Source: CANJSG01 sp038203875 (GTDB lineage Bacteria; Verrucomicrobiota; Verrucomicrobiia; Limisphaerales; CANJSG01). From it: a stretch of DNA of 42,826 bases. Below, one piece after another: positions 33,107 through 41,147 of the stretch. Under the pieces are notes generated by a model that saw only the letters and a program-made list of their open reading frames with translations, was not told the origin of the DNA and ran no database searches. The stretch's first letter is position 1. Each line of letters begins with the position of its first letter. Where the stretch lies: contig JBBRDN010000012.1 in the NCBI GenBank assembly GCA_038203875.1, positions 1 through 42,826 of the forward strand, written 5' to 3'. The position numbers were made by a program, and so were the translations under genes.

Positions 33107-33745
33107 TCACTTGGCCATTTCGTCCAGAAGCGGCTTCAGGATCTTCCAGCAGTTCTCGGCCACGAGCGTGTGGCCTCTGGGATTCGGATGGATCATGTCG
33201 GGTTGGTTCAGCTTCGGATCGCCGCCGACGCCTTCGAGCAGGAAGGGAATCAGCTTCGCCCCGTTCTGCTTTGCTACGGTGGGGAAAATGCCCGCGAACT
33301 CTTCGGTGTATTCGCGGCCCATGTTCGTCGGCATCTGCATTCCGGCGACGATCACCCGGACGTCGGGATACTTGGCCTTCGCCTTGTCGATGATGGCCTG
33401 GAGATTGGTGCGGCTCGCGCCGGGAGTGATCCCGCGCAAGCCGTCGTTGCCTCCGAGTTCCAGCAGGAGCACGGCGATCTTCCGGCGCAGCAGCCAATCG
33501 ATCCGCCGCAACCCGCCCGACGTGGTGTCGCCGCTGACACCGCCGTTGACCACGGTGAAAGGCAGCTTCGACTCCCGGACTTTCCTCTGGAGCACGCTGA
33601 CGAAACCTTCCTCCGGATCGACGCCATAGCCCGCCGCAATGCTGTCGCCGAGCACGAGCACGGTGCGGTTGGTCGTCTGCGCGGAGGCCGAGAAGACGGC
33701 CGCGAGCAAGAGCGCTGCGAAGGTGATAAAGGTCGTTCGGATCAT
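33107..33745 (-). CDS. TesA-like SGNH arylesterase
   Basis: A 212-residue exported SGNH hydrolase. The ATG at 33745 starts a signal peptide (MIRTTFITFAALLLAAVFSASA, cut before QTT). The four conserved blocks are VLGDSIAAGYG (Ser35), VSGDTTSGGLRRI (Gly72), LELGGNDGLRG (Asn100) and DMIHPNPRGH (Asp183, His186). It should hydrolyse acyl thioesters or esters in the periplasm, as E. coli TesA does. A longer frame from 33919 would add an unrelated stretch. It diverges from the LolD-like ATPase gene, as tesA does from ybbA in E. coli. Confidence 0.9.
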   Translation of the reverse strand: MIRTTFITFAALLLAAVFSASAQTTNRTVLVLGDSIAAGYGVDPEEGFVSVLQRKVRESKLPFTVVNGGVSGDTTSGGLRRIDWLLRRKIAVLLLELGGNDGLRGITPGASRTNLQAIIDKAKAKYPDVRVIVAGMQMPTNMGREYTEEFAGIFPTVAKQNGAKLIPFLLEGVGGDPKLNQPDMIHPNPRGHTLVAENCWKILKPLLDEMAK

Positions 33746-33933
33746 CCGGTCTGACTGTAGCCGCCATGTCGCCCTTCGCAATCGGCGGGAAACCCCGGGC
33801 AGTGTCCTAATCTGGATTCGTAATCTTCGTCCTGATCGGATTAACAGAACGAGCAAAAGCATCTTTAGGACGGAGCTGAAACCACGGGCGGGCTCGTTTG
33901 ACTCATACCCGTTCTCCACCAGACTCAGCCGCG

Positions 33934-34614
33934 ATGTCCGAGATCCTTGAAGTGCGGAAAGTCACCAAGTCCTTCGCCACCACCGCCGGGCCGTTGCCCG
34001 TGCTGAAGGAGATCAGCTTCCATGTTGGCGCGGGTGCGACCTGCTCGATCGTCGGTCCGTCCGGCAGCGGCAAGACAACGTTGCTCGGGCTGTGCGCCGG
34101 ACTCGACCAGCCGACGACGGGCGAGGTGCTTGTGGGCGGCCGTTCGCTGAGCGGCTTGGGTGAGGACGGGCTCGCGAGGTTGCGCAGCGAACTGGTCGGC
34201 TTCGTTTTCCAAAACTTCCAGCTCATCCCGACGCTGACCGCGCTGGAAAACGTCATGGTCCCCGCGGAACTCCGGGGCGACACCGGCGCAAGCCAACACG
34301 CGGTGGAACTGCTCGGCCACGTTGGTCTCGCCGAACGGCTCGGCCATTATCCGACCCAGCTCTCCGGTGGCGAACAGCAGCGTGTCGCTCTCGCCCGGGC
34401 CTTCATCAACCGCCCGCAGATCCTCTTCGCCGACGAGCCCACCGGAAACCTCGACTCCGAAACGAGCGGCCGGATCGTGGAGCTTCTCTTCGAGCTCAAC
34501 CGCGCTGCTGGCACGGCTCTCGTGCTCGTGACCCACGATCTCGAACTCTCCGCCCGCACCCAGCGCACCATCCGGCTCAGAGGCGGAGCCGTTGTGGAGG
34601 ACGTCTCGCGATGA
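33934..34614 (+). CDS. ybbA: LolD/YbbA-like ABC transporter ATPase
   Basis: A 226-residue ABC ATPase of the LolD/MacB group. Walker A GPSGSGKTT (41-49), Q-loop FVFQNFQLIPTLTALENVM, signature LSGGEQQRVALARA, Walker B ILFADEPTGNLDSE and switch His in VTHDLE are all present. The start is ATG 33934; an in-frame upstream start at 33898 is not needed. It overlaps the permease gene by four bases (ATGA at 34611), and together with the divergent esterase recreates the tesA-ybbA-ybbP arrangement. The probable substrate is a lipid or lipoprotein, unknown. Confidence 0.92.
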   Translation: MSEILEVRKVTKSFATTAGPLPVLKEISFHVGAGATCSIVGPSGSGKTTLLGLCAGLDQPTTGEVLVGGRSLSGLGEDGLARLRSELVGFVFQNFQLIPTLTALENVMVPAELRGDTGASQHAVELLGHVGLAERLGHYPTQLSGGEQQRVALARAFINRPQILFADEPTGNLDSETSGRIVELLFELNRAAGTALVLVTHDLELSARTQRTIRLRGGAVVEDVSR

Positions 34615-37148
34615 TCGCTTCGACCCTGCAGAATCTTCTGGCTCCATTGACCTGGAGGATGGCCTGGCGCGACAGCCGGAACAGCCGCCGTCGCCTGATT
34701 GTTTTCAGTTCATCCATCGTCCTCGGCATCGGCGCGCTCGTGGCCATCGCGTCGTTCGGGAAAAACTTGGAAGCCGCCATTGAACTGCAGGCCAAGGCGC
34801 TTCTCGGAGCCGATCTGGTGCTGGGTTCGCGGCAGGCATTTGGCGACGCGGAGAAAAAGATTTTCGCCGAACTCGGCGGACAGCAGGCGAACGAAATCAG
34901 CTTCTCGTCGATGATCCGCTTCCCGGCTACGGAAGGCAGCCGGTTGATCCAAGTGCGGGCATTGGACGGGCCGTTTCCGTTCTTCGGCGCGCTGGAGACC
35001 GATCCGCCAAATGCCGGGCAGGAATTCCGTTCGGGCGGTGCGTTGGTCGAGGAGGGCGTGCTCATTCAATACGGCGCCAAGGTCGGCGATGTCGTCCGCA
35101 TCGGCGACCTGACGACCAAGGTCGTAGGTTCGCTGAAGAAGGTGCCGGGCGAGACGGTCGTCTTTGCCACCATCGCGCCGCGTGTTTACCTCAGCCTCGG
35201 CGAAGTCGAGCGGGCCAAGCTCATCCGCGAAGGCAGCCTTGCCCGCTACAAGACGTTCTTCCAGTTCCCCGCCGGCACGGACGTCGGAGCGCTGGTGAAG
35301 GAGCGGAAGCCCGAGTTCGACCAGCTCCGCTTGAGCTCCGACACGGTGAAGCAGCGCCAGGAGAACCTGGGCCGCTCGATGGAGAACCTGACGAACTTCC
35401 TCAGCCTCGTCGGCTTCATCGCGCTGTTGCTCGGTGGCGTCGGGGTGGCCAGCGCGATCCACACGCATGTGAAGCAGAAGCTCTCTAGCGTCGCCGTGCT
35501 GCGGTGCCTCGGGGCGACCAACGCACAGACGTTTGCGATCTACCTCGCACAGTCGATGGCGCTCGGTGCGATCGGGGCCGGCGGCGGTGCGGCGCTCGGG
35601 GTCGTGGTGCAGGTCGGGTTGCCCCGGGTGCTGAAGGACTTCCTGCCGCTCACGGTGGACTTCGGAATCGCTTGGGGCGCGGTGCTGGAATCGATGGTGG
35701 CGGGCTTCGGCATCTGTGTGCTCTTCGCGCTGCTGCCATTGCTGGCGGTGCGTTCCATTTCGCCGCTGGTGGCGATACGCGCCTTCGTCCAGCCGTCGGC
35801 CAGACGGGACTTCGCCCAATGGGGAGCCATCGCGCTGCTTATGCTCGGCATCGGCGGATTCCTGGTGCGCCACACCGAGCGGCTGCAAGACGCGGCCGGT
35901 TTCGGCGTCGGTTTGCTGGTGGCGTTCCTCACTCTCGCGGGCGCGGCGAAGCTGCTCGTCTTCGCCACGCGGAAATTCATAGGGCCGTCGCTGCCGTATG
36001 TCTGGCGGCAAGGGCTGGCCAACCTGCATCGCCCGGGCAACCGGACGCTGCTGCTGCTGACGTCCCTTGGCCTCGGAACCTTCCTGATCGTCACGCTCGT
36101 GCTGGTTCAGCAGACGCTGCTGACGCAGTTGGTTTCCTCGCGTCAGGACAACCGCGCGAACACCATCTTGTTCGACATTCAGACGGACCAAAGGCAGGCC
36201 GTGGCCGCGTTGCTGAAGGAGCAGGGATTGCCCGTGCTCGACGAAGCGCCCGTGGTGACGATGCGGCTGCAGTCGATCAAGGGCATCGATGTGGAAGACC
36301 AGTTGTCGCGAAAGACCAATGGCATTCCGAACTGGGTTCTGCGCCGTGAGTTTCGCTCCACTTTCCGCGATACGTTGTCGGAATCGGAGAAACTGACCGC
36401 AGGTTCTTGGCCGCAGAAGGCCACGAACGACGTCATCCCGGTCTCGCTGGATGTCGGGATTGCCAAAGATCTTCGTGTCGTGATGGGCGACGAAATCGTG
36501 TGGGACGTGCAGGGCGTGCCCATGACCACACGGGTGGCGGCGTTGCGCGAGGTCGACTGGCGCCGGGTGCAGCCGAATTTCTTCGTCGTGTTTCCGCCCG
36601 CGTCGCTCGAAGCCGCGCCGGCGTTCCACATCATGACCACGCGCGCGGATTCGACGGAGGTCTCCGCCAATCTTCAGCGGGCCATCGCCCGGAAGTTCCC
36701 CACCATCTCGACGATCGACGTGACGTTGATCCTCCAGACCATCGACTCCGTGCTCGGCAAGGTCGCCTTCGTCATCCGCTTCATGGCGCTCTTCACCGTG
36801 CTGACGGGATTGCTGGTGCTGACGGGCGCGATTCTGACGGGCCGCTTCCAGCGCGTGCAGGAAAGCGTGCTGCTCCGGACGCTCGGCGCCACGCGGAGCC
36901 AAGTGCGCCAGATCCTGCTCGTCGAATACGCGGCGCTTGGGGCCTTGGCCGGACTGACGGGAGTGCTGCTGTCCGTCGGCGGCGCGTGGGCACTGAGCCG
37001 GTTTGTCTTCCAAGTGGAGTTCGCCCTCCCGGTGACGATCATCTTCGTCGCGCTCGGAACTGTATCCCTGTTGACCATGGCCATCGGCTGGCTGGGAAGC
37101 CGCGGAGTGCTTGATGAACCGCCGCTGGTGATCCTGCGGGAGGCGTGA
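34611..37148 (+). CDS. ybbP: YbbP-like ABC permease (FtsX superfamily)
   Basis: An 845-residue inner-membrane permease with two FtsX/MacB halves. The first helix (LIVFSSSIVLGIGALVAIASF) is followed by a large periplasmic domain, then three helices (FLSLVGFIALLLGGVGVASAI, LAQSMALGAIGAGGGAALG, LESMVAGFGICVLFALLPLL). Further helices, a second periplasmic domain and a closing set (FMALFTVLTGLLVLTGAIL, ALGALAGLTGVLLSVGGAWAL, IFVALGTVSLLTMAIGWLG) follow. Size matches E. coli YbbP (about 800). The start overlaps the ATPase stop. It probably extracts a hydrophobic substrate from the inner membrane. It ends 15 bases before the stop of the convergent gene. Confidence 0.9.
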   Translation: MIASTLQNLLAPLTWRMAWRDSRNSRRRLIVFSSSIVLGIGALVAIASFGKNLEAAIELQAKALLGADLVLGSRQAFGDAEKKIFAELGGQQANEISFSSMIRFPATEGSRLIQVRALDGPFPFFGALETDPPNAGQEFRSGGALVEEGVLIQYGAKVGDVVRIGDLTTKVVGSLKKVPGETVVFATIAPRVYLSLGEVERAKLIREGSLARYKTFFQFPAGTDVGALVKERKPEFDQLRLSSDTVKQRQENLGRSMENLTNFLSLVGFIALLLGGVGVASAIHTHVKQKLSSVAVLRCLGATNAQTFAIYLAQSMALGAIGAGGGAALGVVVQVGLPRVLKDFLPLTVDFGIAWGAVLESMVAGFGICVLFALLPLLAVRSISPLVAIRAFVQPSARRDFAQWGAIALLMLGIGGFLVRHTERLQDAAGFGVGLLVAFLTLAGAAKLLVFATRKFIGPSLPYVWRQGLANLHRPGNRTLLLLTSLGLGTFLIVTLVLVQQTLLTQLVSSRQDNRANTILFDIQTDQRQAVAALLKEQGLPVLDEAPVVTMRLQSIKGIDVEDQLSRKTNGIPNWVLRREFRSTFRDTLSESEKLTAGSWPQKATNDVIPVSLDVGIAKDLRVVMGDEIVWDVQGVPMTTRVAALREVDWRRVQPNFFVVFPPASLEAAPAFHIMTTRADSTEVSANLQRAIARKFPTISTIDVTLILQTIDSVLGKVAFVIRFMALFTVLTGLLVLTGAILTGRFQRVQESVLLRTLGATRSQVRQILLVEYAALGALAGLTGVLLSVGGAWALSRFVFQVEFALPVTIIFVALGTVSLLTMAIGWLGSRGVLDEPPLVILREA

Positions 37149-37163
37149 CTAGACGCCGCTTGG

Positions 37164-39188
37164 TCACGGCGCCGCCAGGTTCTTGAGCGTCTCCATGTCG
37201 GCAGGGACCCGGATGGGGTCGAATCCGAAAGCGGCTTCGGCGGCTATCAGCGTGGCGAGCTTGGCCCCAAGAACGGCGCCGAGGCTGGCATCACGGGTGG
37301 CAACGTAGATGGCGACCTTGGAGGACTTGTCGGAGATCTCGACGCCATCGGCGATGGACTTGAAGGCGACAGGTTGGACGCCGTCGGCATCGATGCGGAC
37401 GACGGCTTTCGGGTTCTGCAGATGGATCGGAAGCGCGAAACGAAACCTAGCCTCGCGGGGCGGCCCGAAGCGGAAGACCTTCTCCTCGGGATCGGGCGCG
37501 TAGGCGCAGTCCATTGCGACGAGGAGCGCGGATTCGGGAGCCGCGATGCTGGAGAGTTCCCAGTCGGGTTTTCCCGACTTGAGAACCTCGGTGTGGCGGT
37601 AGGCGTCGCCTTTGAGGAAGAGGTCCTCGAGCAGGCGGATCTCGCGCCCGACGCGCGCGATGTCGTCCCAGGCATCGGGGAATTTCATGAGCGACTTGTG
37701 GCTGAGATTGAACCAGTAGAGCGACGTGATCCTGGCGGCGAGACCGTGCCAGGCCTGGACGCGGAGTTCATCGGGTGTGGGCGAGCCTCGTTTGCGTCCG
37801 CTCCAACCGCCGCTCCAGCCGCTGTGGACCCCCTGTGACCAGTAGGCAATGGGCGCGGGGCGGTTGAGCTCCCGGAGCGAACGCGTCATGTCGCCGATGG
37901 TTTCGAGCGGGGCGCCCCACGAGATTTTCTGACCGCCCCATCGGTCGTAGAGTCGCCAGGAATCGGCCGCGGGCGCGACCACGCGGTAGGCGTCGTAGTG
38001 GGGGTAGTCGGAGAGGCCGGCGTAGTTCCGCCAGATGCGCTCTTCGCTGTGGGTGACACTGGTAGGCAAGCGGGAGGCGGCGTAGGGCAGGAAGGCATTG
38101 AAAACGTCCTGCGGTGGAACGGGCTTGCCGCCGCCAAACTGGGGTTCGCCGAGGAACTCGACCGCATGGACACGTGGAAGCACCGCTTCGGTGTCGTAGG
38201 ACCCGAGTTCGGCCATCCGATTGAAGTATTTCAGCGGATACTTGTCGTAGAGCGGCGTGTCGGAATAGCCGGGAATGTGCTGGTGCTGGCCGGTATTGAC
38301 GTGGAGACGGCCGAGGAGCTTGAGATACGGCTCCAAGGTGAGCGCCTCGCGGTCGCCGACTTTGCCGGAAATCCAGCCGCCGGAAATGTCGAAGGTCTCG
38401 CGCTTGATGCGTTGGTGGCTCCATAGGCGACGTTCTCGGCCAGTGCGGTCTGCGACGACTACCTCGACTGCAGCATAGGTCAACGGCAGCGGGCCGGTTG
38501 GAATGACGATGCCGCCCTTGTCCCGGGAGGGGATCCACCCATCGGCGGCAAATGGCCGCCCCGATGTCTGCATTTTCCCGGGAAGGAGAGCGCGGAACGA
38601 GGCGTTGCTTGTCGGAAGCCACAGTCTTAGACCCGAAACACGCCATGCGACGGAATCGTCGTTGGCAATGTGGACTACCATGCGGTCGGGAGTTGCCGAC
38701 GCGTTGCCGTTCAGGAAAGTGACGGCTGATAGCCAAACCGTCGGCGCTTCGATCGTGAAGGAGTGTTTCCTCGCCTTCCCTCCGGCCGCTTCCTCGACCG
38801 TAGCCGATCTTCCCAAGCCCCATGCCGAGGAGCGGCCATTGAAGCTCCAGACTGTCAACGAGCCCGGCGCCAGGGTGATTTGCGAGTTGGTGCGGGCCGA
38901 AGGCGTGTCGTGCCACGCCCAGTCGCCGGAGGCGACGAGTTCGGCTGGAAGTCTGGCGTCGAAACGAGGCTCATCTGAATCCGCGATGGTCACCGCCACG
39001 TCGCCGTCGTTGCGCAGGAACAGTTGGACGCGCGCGGCGAGGTTGGTGTCCCGGGGCCGCGAGTAGCGCATCCGCGACTCGATTGAGTGGGGGATCACCG
39101 AGATCCCTGCGATCTCGAGAGCCGAGACCGTCTGAGAAGCCAGAACGGCGAACAGGGCGCCGGAAATGGGTGTTAGGAAACGGATCAT
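37164..39188 (-). CDS. Large secreted protein of unknown function, possibly glycoside-hydrolase-like
   Basis: A 674-residue protein I do not recognise. A signal peptide (MIRFLTPISGALFAVLASQTVSA, cut before LEIAG) is followed by two beta-rich N-terminal regions (VQLFLRNDGDVAVTIADSDEP and VEVVVADRTGRERRLW). A central region of about 250-540 looks like a TIM-barrel (KLLGRLHVNTGQHQHIPGYS, PRVHAVEFLGEPQFGGG, SWGAPLETIGDM, PIAYWSQGVHSGWSGG, GLAARITSLYWFNLSHKS). The C-terminal region is beta-rich again. The layout resembles secreted polysaccharide-active proteins of Verrucomicrobiota, with acids such as the Glu in VEFLGEPQ as candidates, but no catalytic pair is assured. It lies alone, convergent with ybbP. 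Confidence 0.7.
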   Translation of the reverse strand: MIRFLTPISGALFAVLASQTVSALEIAGISVIPHSIESRMRYSRPRDTNLAARVQLFLRNDGDVAVTIADSDEPRFDARLPAELVASGDWAWHDTPSARTNSQITLAPGSLTVWSFNGRSSAWGLGRSATVEEAAGGKARKHSFTIEAPTVWLSAVTFLNGNASATPDRMVVHIANDDSVAWRVSGLRLWLPTSNASFRALLPGKMQTSGRPFAADGWIPSRDKGGIVIPTGPLPLTYAAVEVVVADRTGRERRLWSHQRIKRETFDISGGWISGKVGDREALTLEPYLKLLGRLHVNTGQHQHIPGYSDTPLYDKYPLKYFNRMAELGSYDTEAVLPRVHAVEFLGEPQFGGGKPVPPQDVFNAFLPYAASRLPTSVTHSEERIWRNYAGLSDYPHYDAYRVVAPAADSWRLYDRWGGQKISWGAPLETIGDMTRSLRELNRPAPIAYWSQGVHSGWSGGWSGRKRGSPTPDELRVQAWHGLAARITSLYWFNLSHKSLMKFPDAWDDIARVGREIRLLEDLFLKGDAYRHTEVLKSGKPDWELSSIAAPESALLVAMDCAYAPDPEEKVFRFGPPREARFRFALPIHLQNPKAVVRIDADGVQPVAFKSIADGVEISDKSSKVAIYVATRDASLGAVLGAKLATLIAAEAAFGFDPIRVPADMETLKNLAAP

Positions 39189-39266
39189 TCAGAGAAGTAT
39201 CCCGCAGTCCGGTTCGGCGCATCCGGAACTTTCTAGGGACTCGATGGCTGGAGGCCGGCCGCCGGA

Positions 39267-40088
39267 TCAGGCCGCTTTCAGCTGCATGATCCGGCTGATG
39301 TTGCGCTCGATGCTTTCGAGGTAGCTGTTCCTGCCGTTCTCGTCTTCAAGGAAATGGTAGAGGCCGCCAAAGTCTTTGTTCGCTTTCGGCACGACATATT
39401 TCTCCCAGAAACCGGGCGTCTTCACGATGAGGTCGTCGACGCTCTTGAACATCCCCGGCTGGCCGCTGAAGCGGGAGCTTTCCTCGAACTCGGCAAACAA
39501 CACGGGAAGTTTTTCAGGGTAATCGGGGGCCGCCATCTGGCCTAGGAGGTCGGCCGTGCCCAGCGCGTGTCCCGTCATCCGCTCCAGGTCGCTTTGGAAC
39601 TCGATGGCCGCGAGGTTCACGTTGAGTCCGGTGCATCGGATCATGTTCCGGACAGACTGGCATTCCACGGCGGTAAAACCTTTCTGCAGAAGCAGTGTCC
39701 GCGCGAAGTCCATGCTCCGGTTGACGTGGGTGGCCGTGTATTTGGCTCCCGTGCCCGCGTCGTCGAAGCGGTGCTTCAGGTAACCGGTGTCATGCATCAG
39801 AATCGCCGCGATGCCGAGCTGGTGCATGCGTTCTGTCAGGATGGGCTCGGCACCGCGCCGATGGCGGCCTTCGAGCAGGAGCGACATGCAAAGAGTTCCC
39901 TGCAGGGTGTGTTCCAGGTCGTGGTAGCGGGCGTCGATCGGGAGGTAGTCGCTGTATCGTCCGTGAAAACAGTCCAAGGCCCATCCGAAGACCCTGTCGA
40001 CGTATCCGATATCTCCGGCAGGGAAGATGTTCCGGTAGCATTTGGCGACAGCGGCCGCGACGGCGGCAGGCTGACGCGTATCGATCAT
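39267..40088 (-). CDS. HD/PDE-like metal-dependent phosphohydrolase
   Basis: A protein of 273 residues (276 with the in-frame GTG at 40097). The metal-binding residues are seen in DARYHDLEHTLQGTL and AAILMHDTGYLKH, and TATHVNRSMDFARTLL follows. The YHxxxHT pattern plus HD and a later His fits the HD-domain superfamily and resembles class I cyclic nucleotide phosphodiesterases (YHNxxHA). It has no signal or membrane helix, so it is cytoplasmic. It could hydrolyse a cyclic nucleotide, but other phosphates cannot be excluded. The gene is about 145 bases from the divergent ABC ATPase and downstream of it comes the secreted 674-residue gene after 78 bases. Confidence 0.8.
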   Translation of the reverse strand: MIDTRQPAAVAAAVAKCYRNIFPAGDIGYVDRVFGWALDCFHGRYSDYLPIDARYHDLEHTLQGTLCMSLLLEGRHRRGAEPILTERMHQLGIAAILMHDTGYLKHRFDDAGTGAKYTATHVNRSMDFARTLLLQKGFTAVECQSVRNMIRCTGLNVNLAAIEFQSDLERMTGHALGTADLLGQMAAPDYPEKLPVLFAEFEESSRFSGQPGMFKSVDDLIVKTPGFWEKYVVPKANKDFGGLYHFLEDENGRNSYLESIERNISRIMQLKAA

Positions 40089-40232
40089 GCAGGGCACGGC
40101 TTCGGATTTAACTCAGCTTTGAGAAAATGCACGTCCTAAGTCTGGACAAAATGGTGGGGTGGAAGGAATTCCTTATGGCAGTGCATCATGCTAGTTGCGG
40201 TGATCTGGTCTGTTGTCCGACACTTCAGGGCA

Positions 40233-41147
40233 GTGACGGTCGTTCTCACCATTCGAAATGCGATCAAGTCCTTCGGGGCCAATCAGGCTTTGACTGGTGC
40301 TTCGTTCGAACTGCGCGAACGTGAACTCCTCGCGCTGCTCGGGCCGAACGGCGCCGGCAAGACGACCCTGATCCGGGCCATCGCCGGGCGGGTCCGGTTG
40401 GACTCGGGCGAAATCGAGATCTTCGGCGAGAAGGTTGACGCGACCGGACGGCGGCGGCTTTTGGCGGTGGTGCCTCAGGAATTGGCTTTGTATGGGCTGC
40501 TCACGGCGCGGGAGAACCTGGCGGGATTTGGGCGCTTGAACGGCGTTCCCGCTGATCAGATCCGCGACAAGGTCGCTTGGGCTTTGGACTGGACTGGTTT
40601 GGCTGATCGGGCGGACGAGCCGATCCGAAGCTTCTCCGGCGGAATGAAACGGCGCCTGAACCTCGCCTGCTCCGTCCTCCATGATCCGAAGATTCTCCTG
40701 CTCGACGAACCCACCGTCGGGGTCGATCCGCAGAGCCGCGAGAAAATCTATGACATGCTCGAGAAGCTTCGCGCTGGCGGGATGTCGCTCGTGGTGACGA
40801 CCCACCACCTGGAGGAAGCCGAGGCACGGTGCGAACGAATCGTGATCATCGACCACGGATCGGTCGTCGCTTCCGGGACGTTGCGGGAGTTGTTGGAGAA
40901 AACCGTCGGGCACCTCCGGGCCGTGACCCTGACGCTCGACCGTCCGATGCCCAAGGGCCCCGTCGGCTGTGAATCTGCCGACCACGGGCGGGTCTGGCAC
41001 ACAAAGATCTCCGACGTGGCGGCGGAGTTGCCGGGACTTATCCAGAGCGTGCGGGCGGCCGGTTGCCGGGTGGAAAACATCGAGGTCCGCAGCCCCAACC
41101 TCCAGGCGGCCTTTATCGCCCTGACCGGAAAGGAACTCCGCGAATGA
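40233..41147 (+). CDS. ABC-2 exporter ATP-binding protein
   Basis: A 304-residue ABC ATPase of the drug/lipid exporter type. Walker A GPNGAGKTT, Q-loop VPQELALYGLLTARENL, signature SFSGGMKRRLNLACSVL, Walker B ILLLDEPTVGVDPQ and switch His in VTTHHLEEAE are present, with a C-terminal domain of about 90 residues typical of the DrrA/CcmA-like group. The start is uncertain: GTG 40233 places VLTIRNAIKSFG at the N-terminus as in relatives, while ATG 40188 adds an odd hydrophobic stretch. It overlaps the permease gene by four bases (ATGA at 41144), so the two are coupled. Substrate unknown. Confidence 0.9.
   Translation: MTVVLTIRNAIKSFGANQALTGASFELRERELLALLGPNGAGKTTLIRAIAGRVRLDSGEIEIFGEKVDATGRRRLLAVVPQELALYGLLTARENLAGFGRLNGVPADQIRDKVAWALDWTGLADRADEPIRSFSGGMKRRLNLACSVLHDPKILLLDEPTVGVDPQSREKIYDMLEKLRAGGMSLVVTTHHLEEAEARCERIVIIDHGSVVASGTLRELLEKTVGHLRAVTLTLDRPMPKGPVGCESADHGRVWHTKISDVAAELPGLIQSVRAAGCRVENIEVRSPNLQAAFIALTGKELRE

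Noticed and set aside
34710..37013. Open frame of 767 codons on the minus strand opposite the YbbP-like permease gene
   Set aside because: It is rich in Arg, His, Gln and Glu and has no domain; it is the antisense of a clear, ATGA-coupled permease gene in GC-rich DNA.
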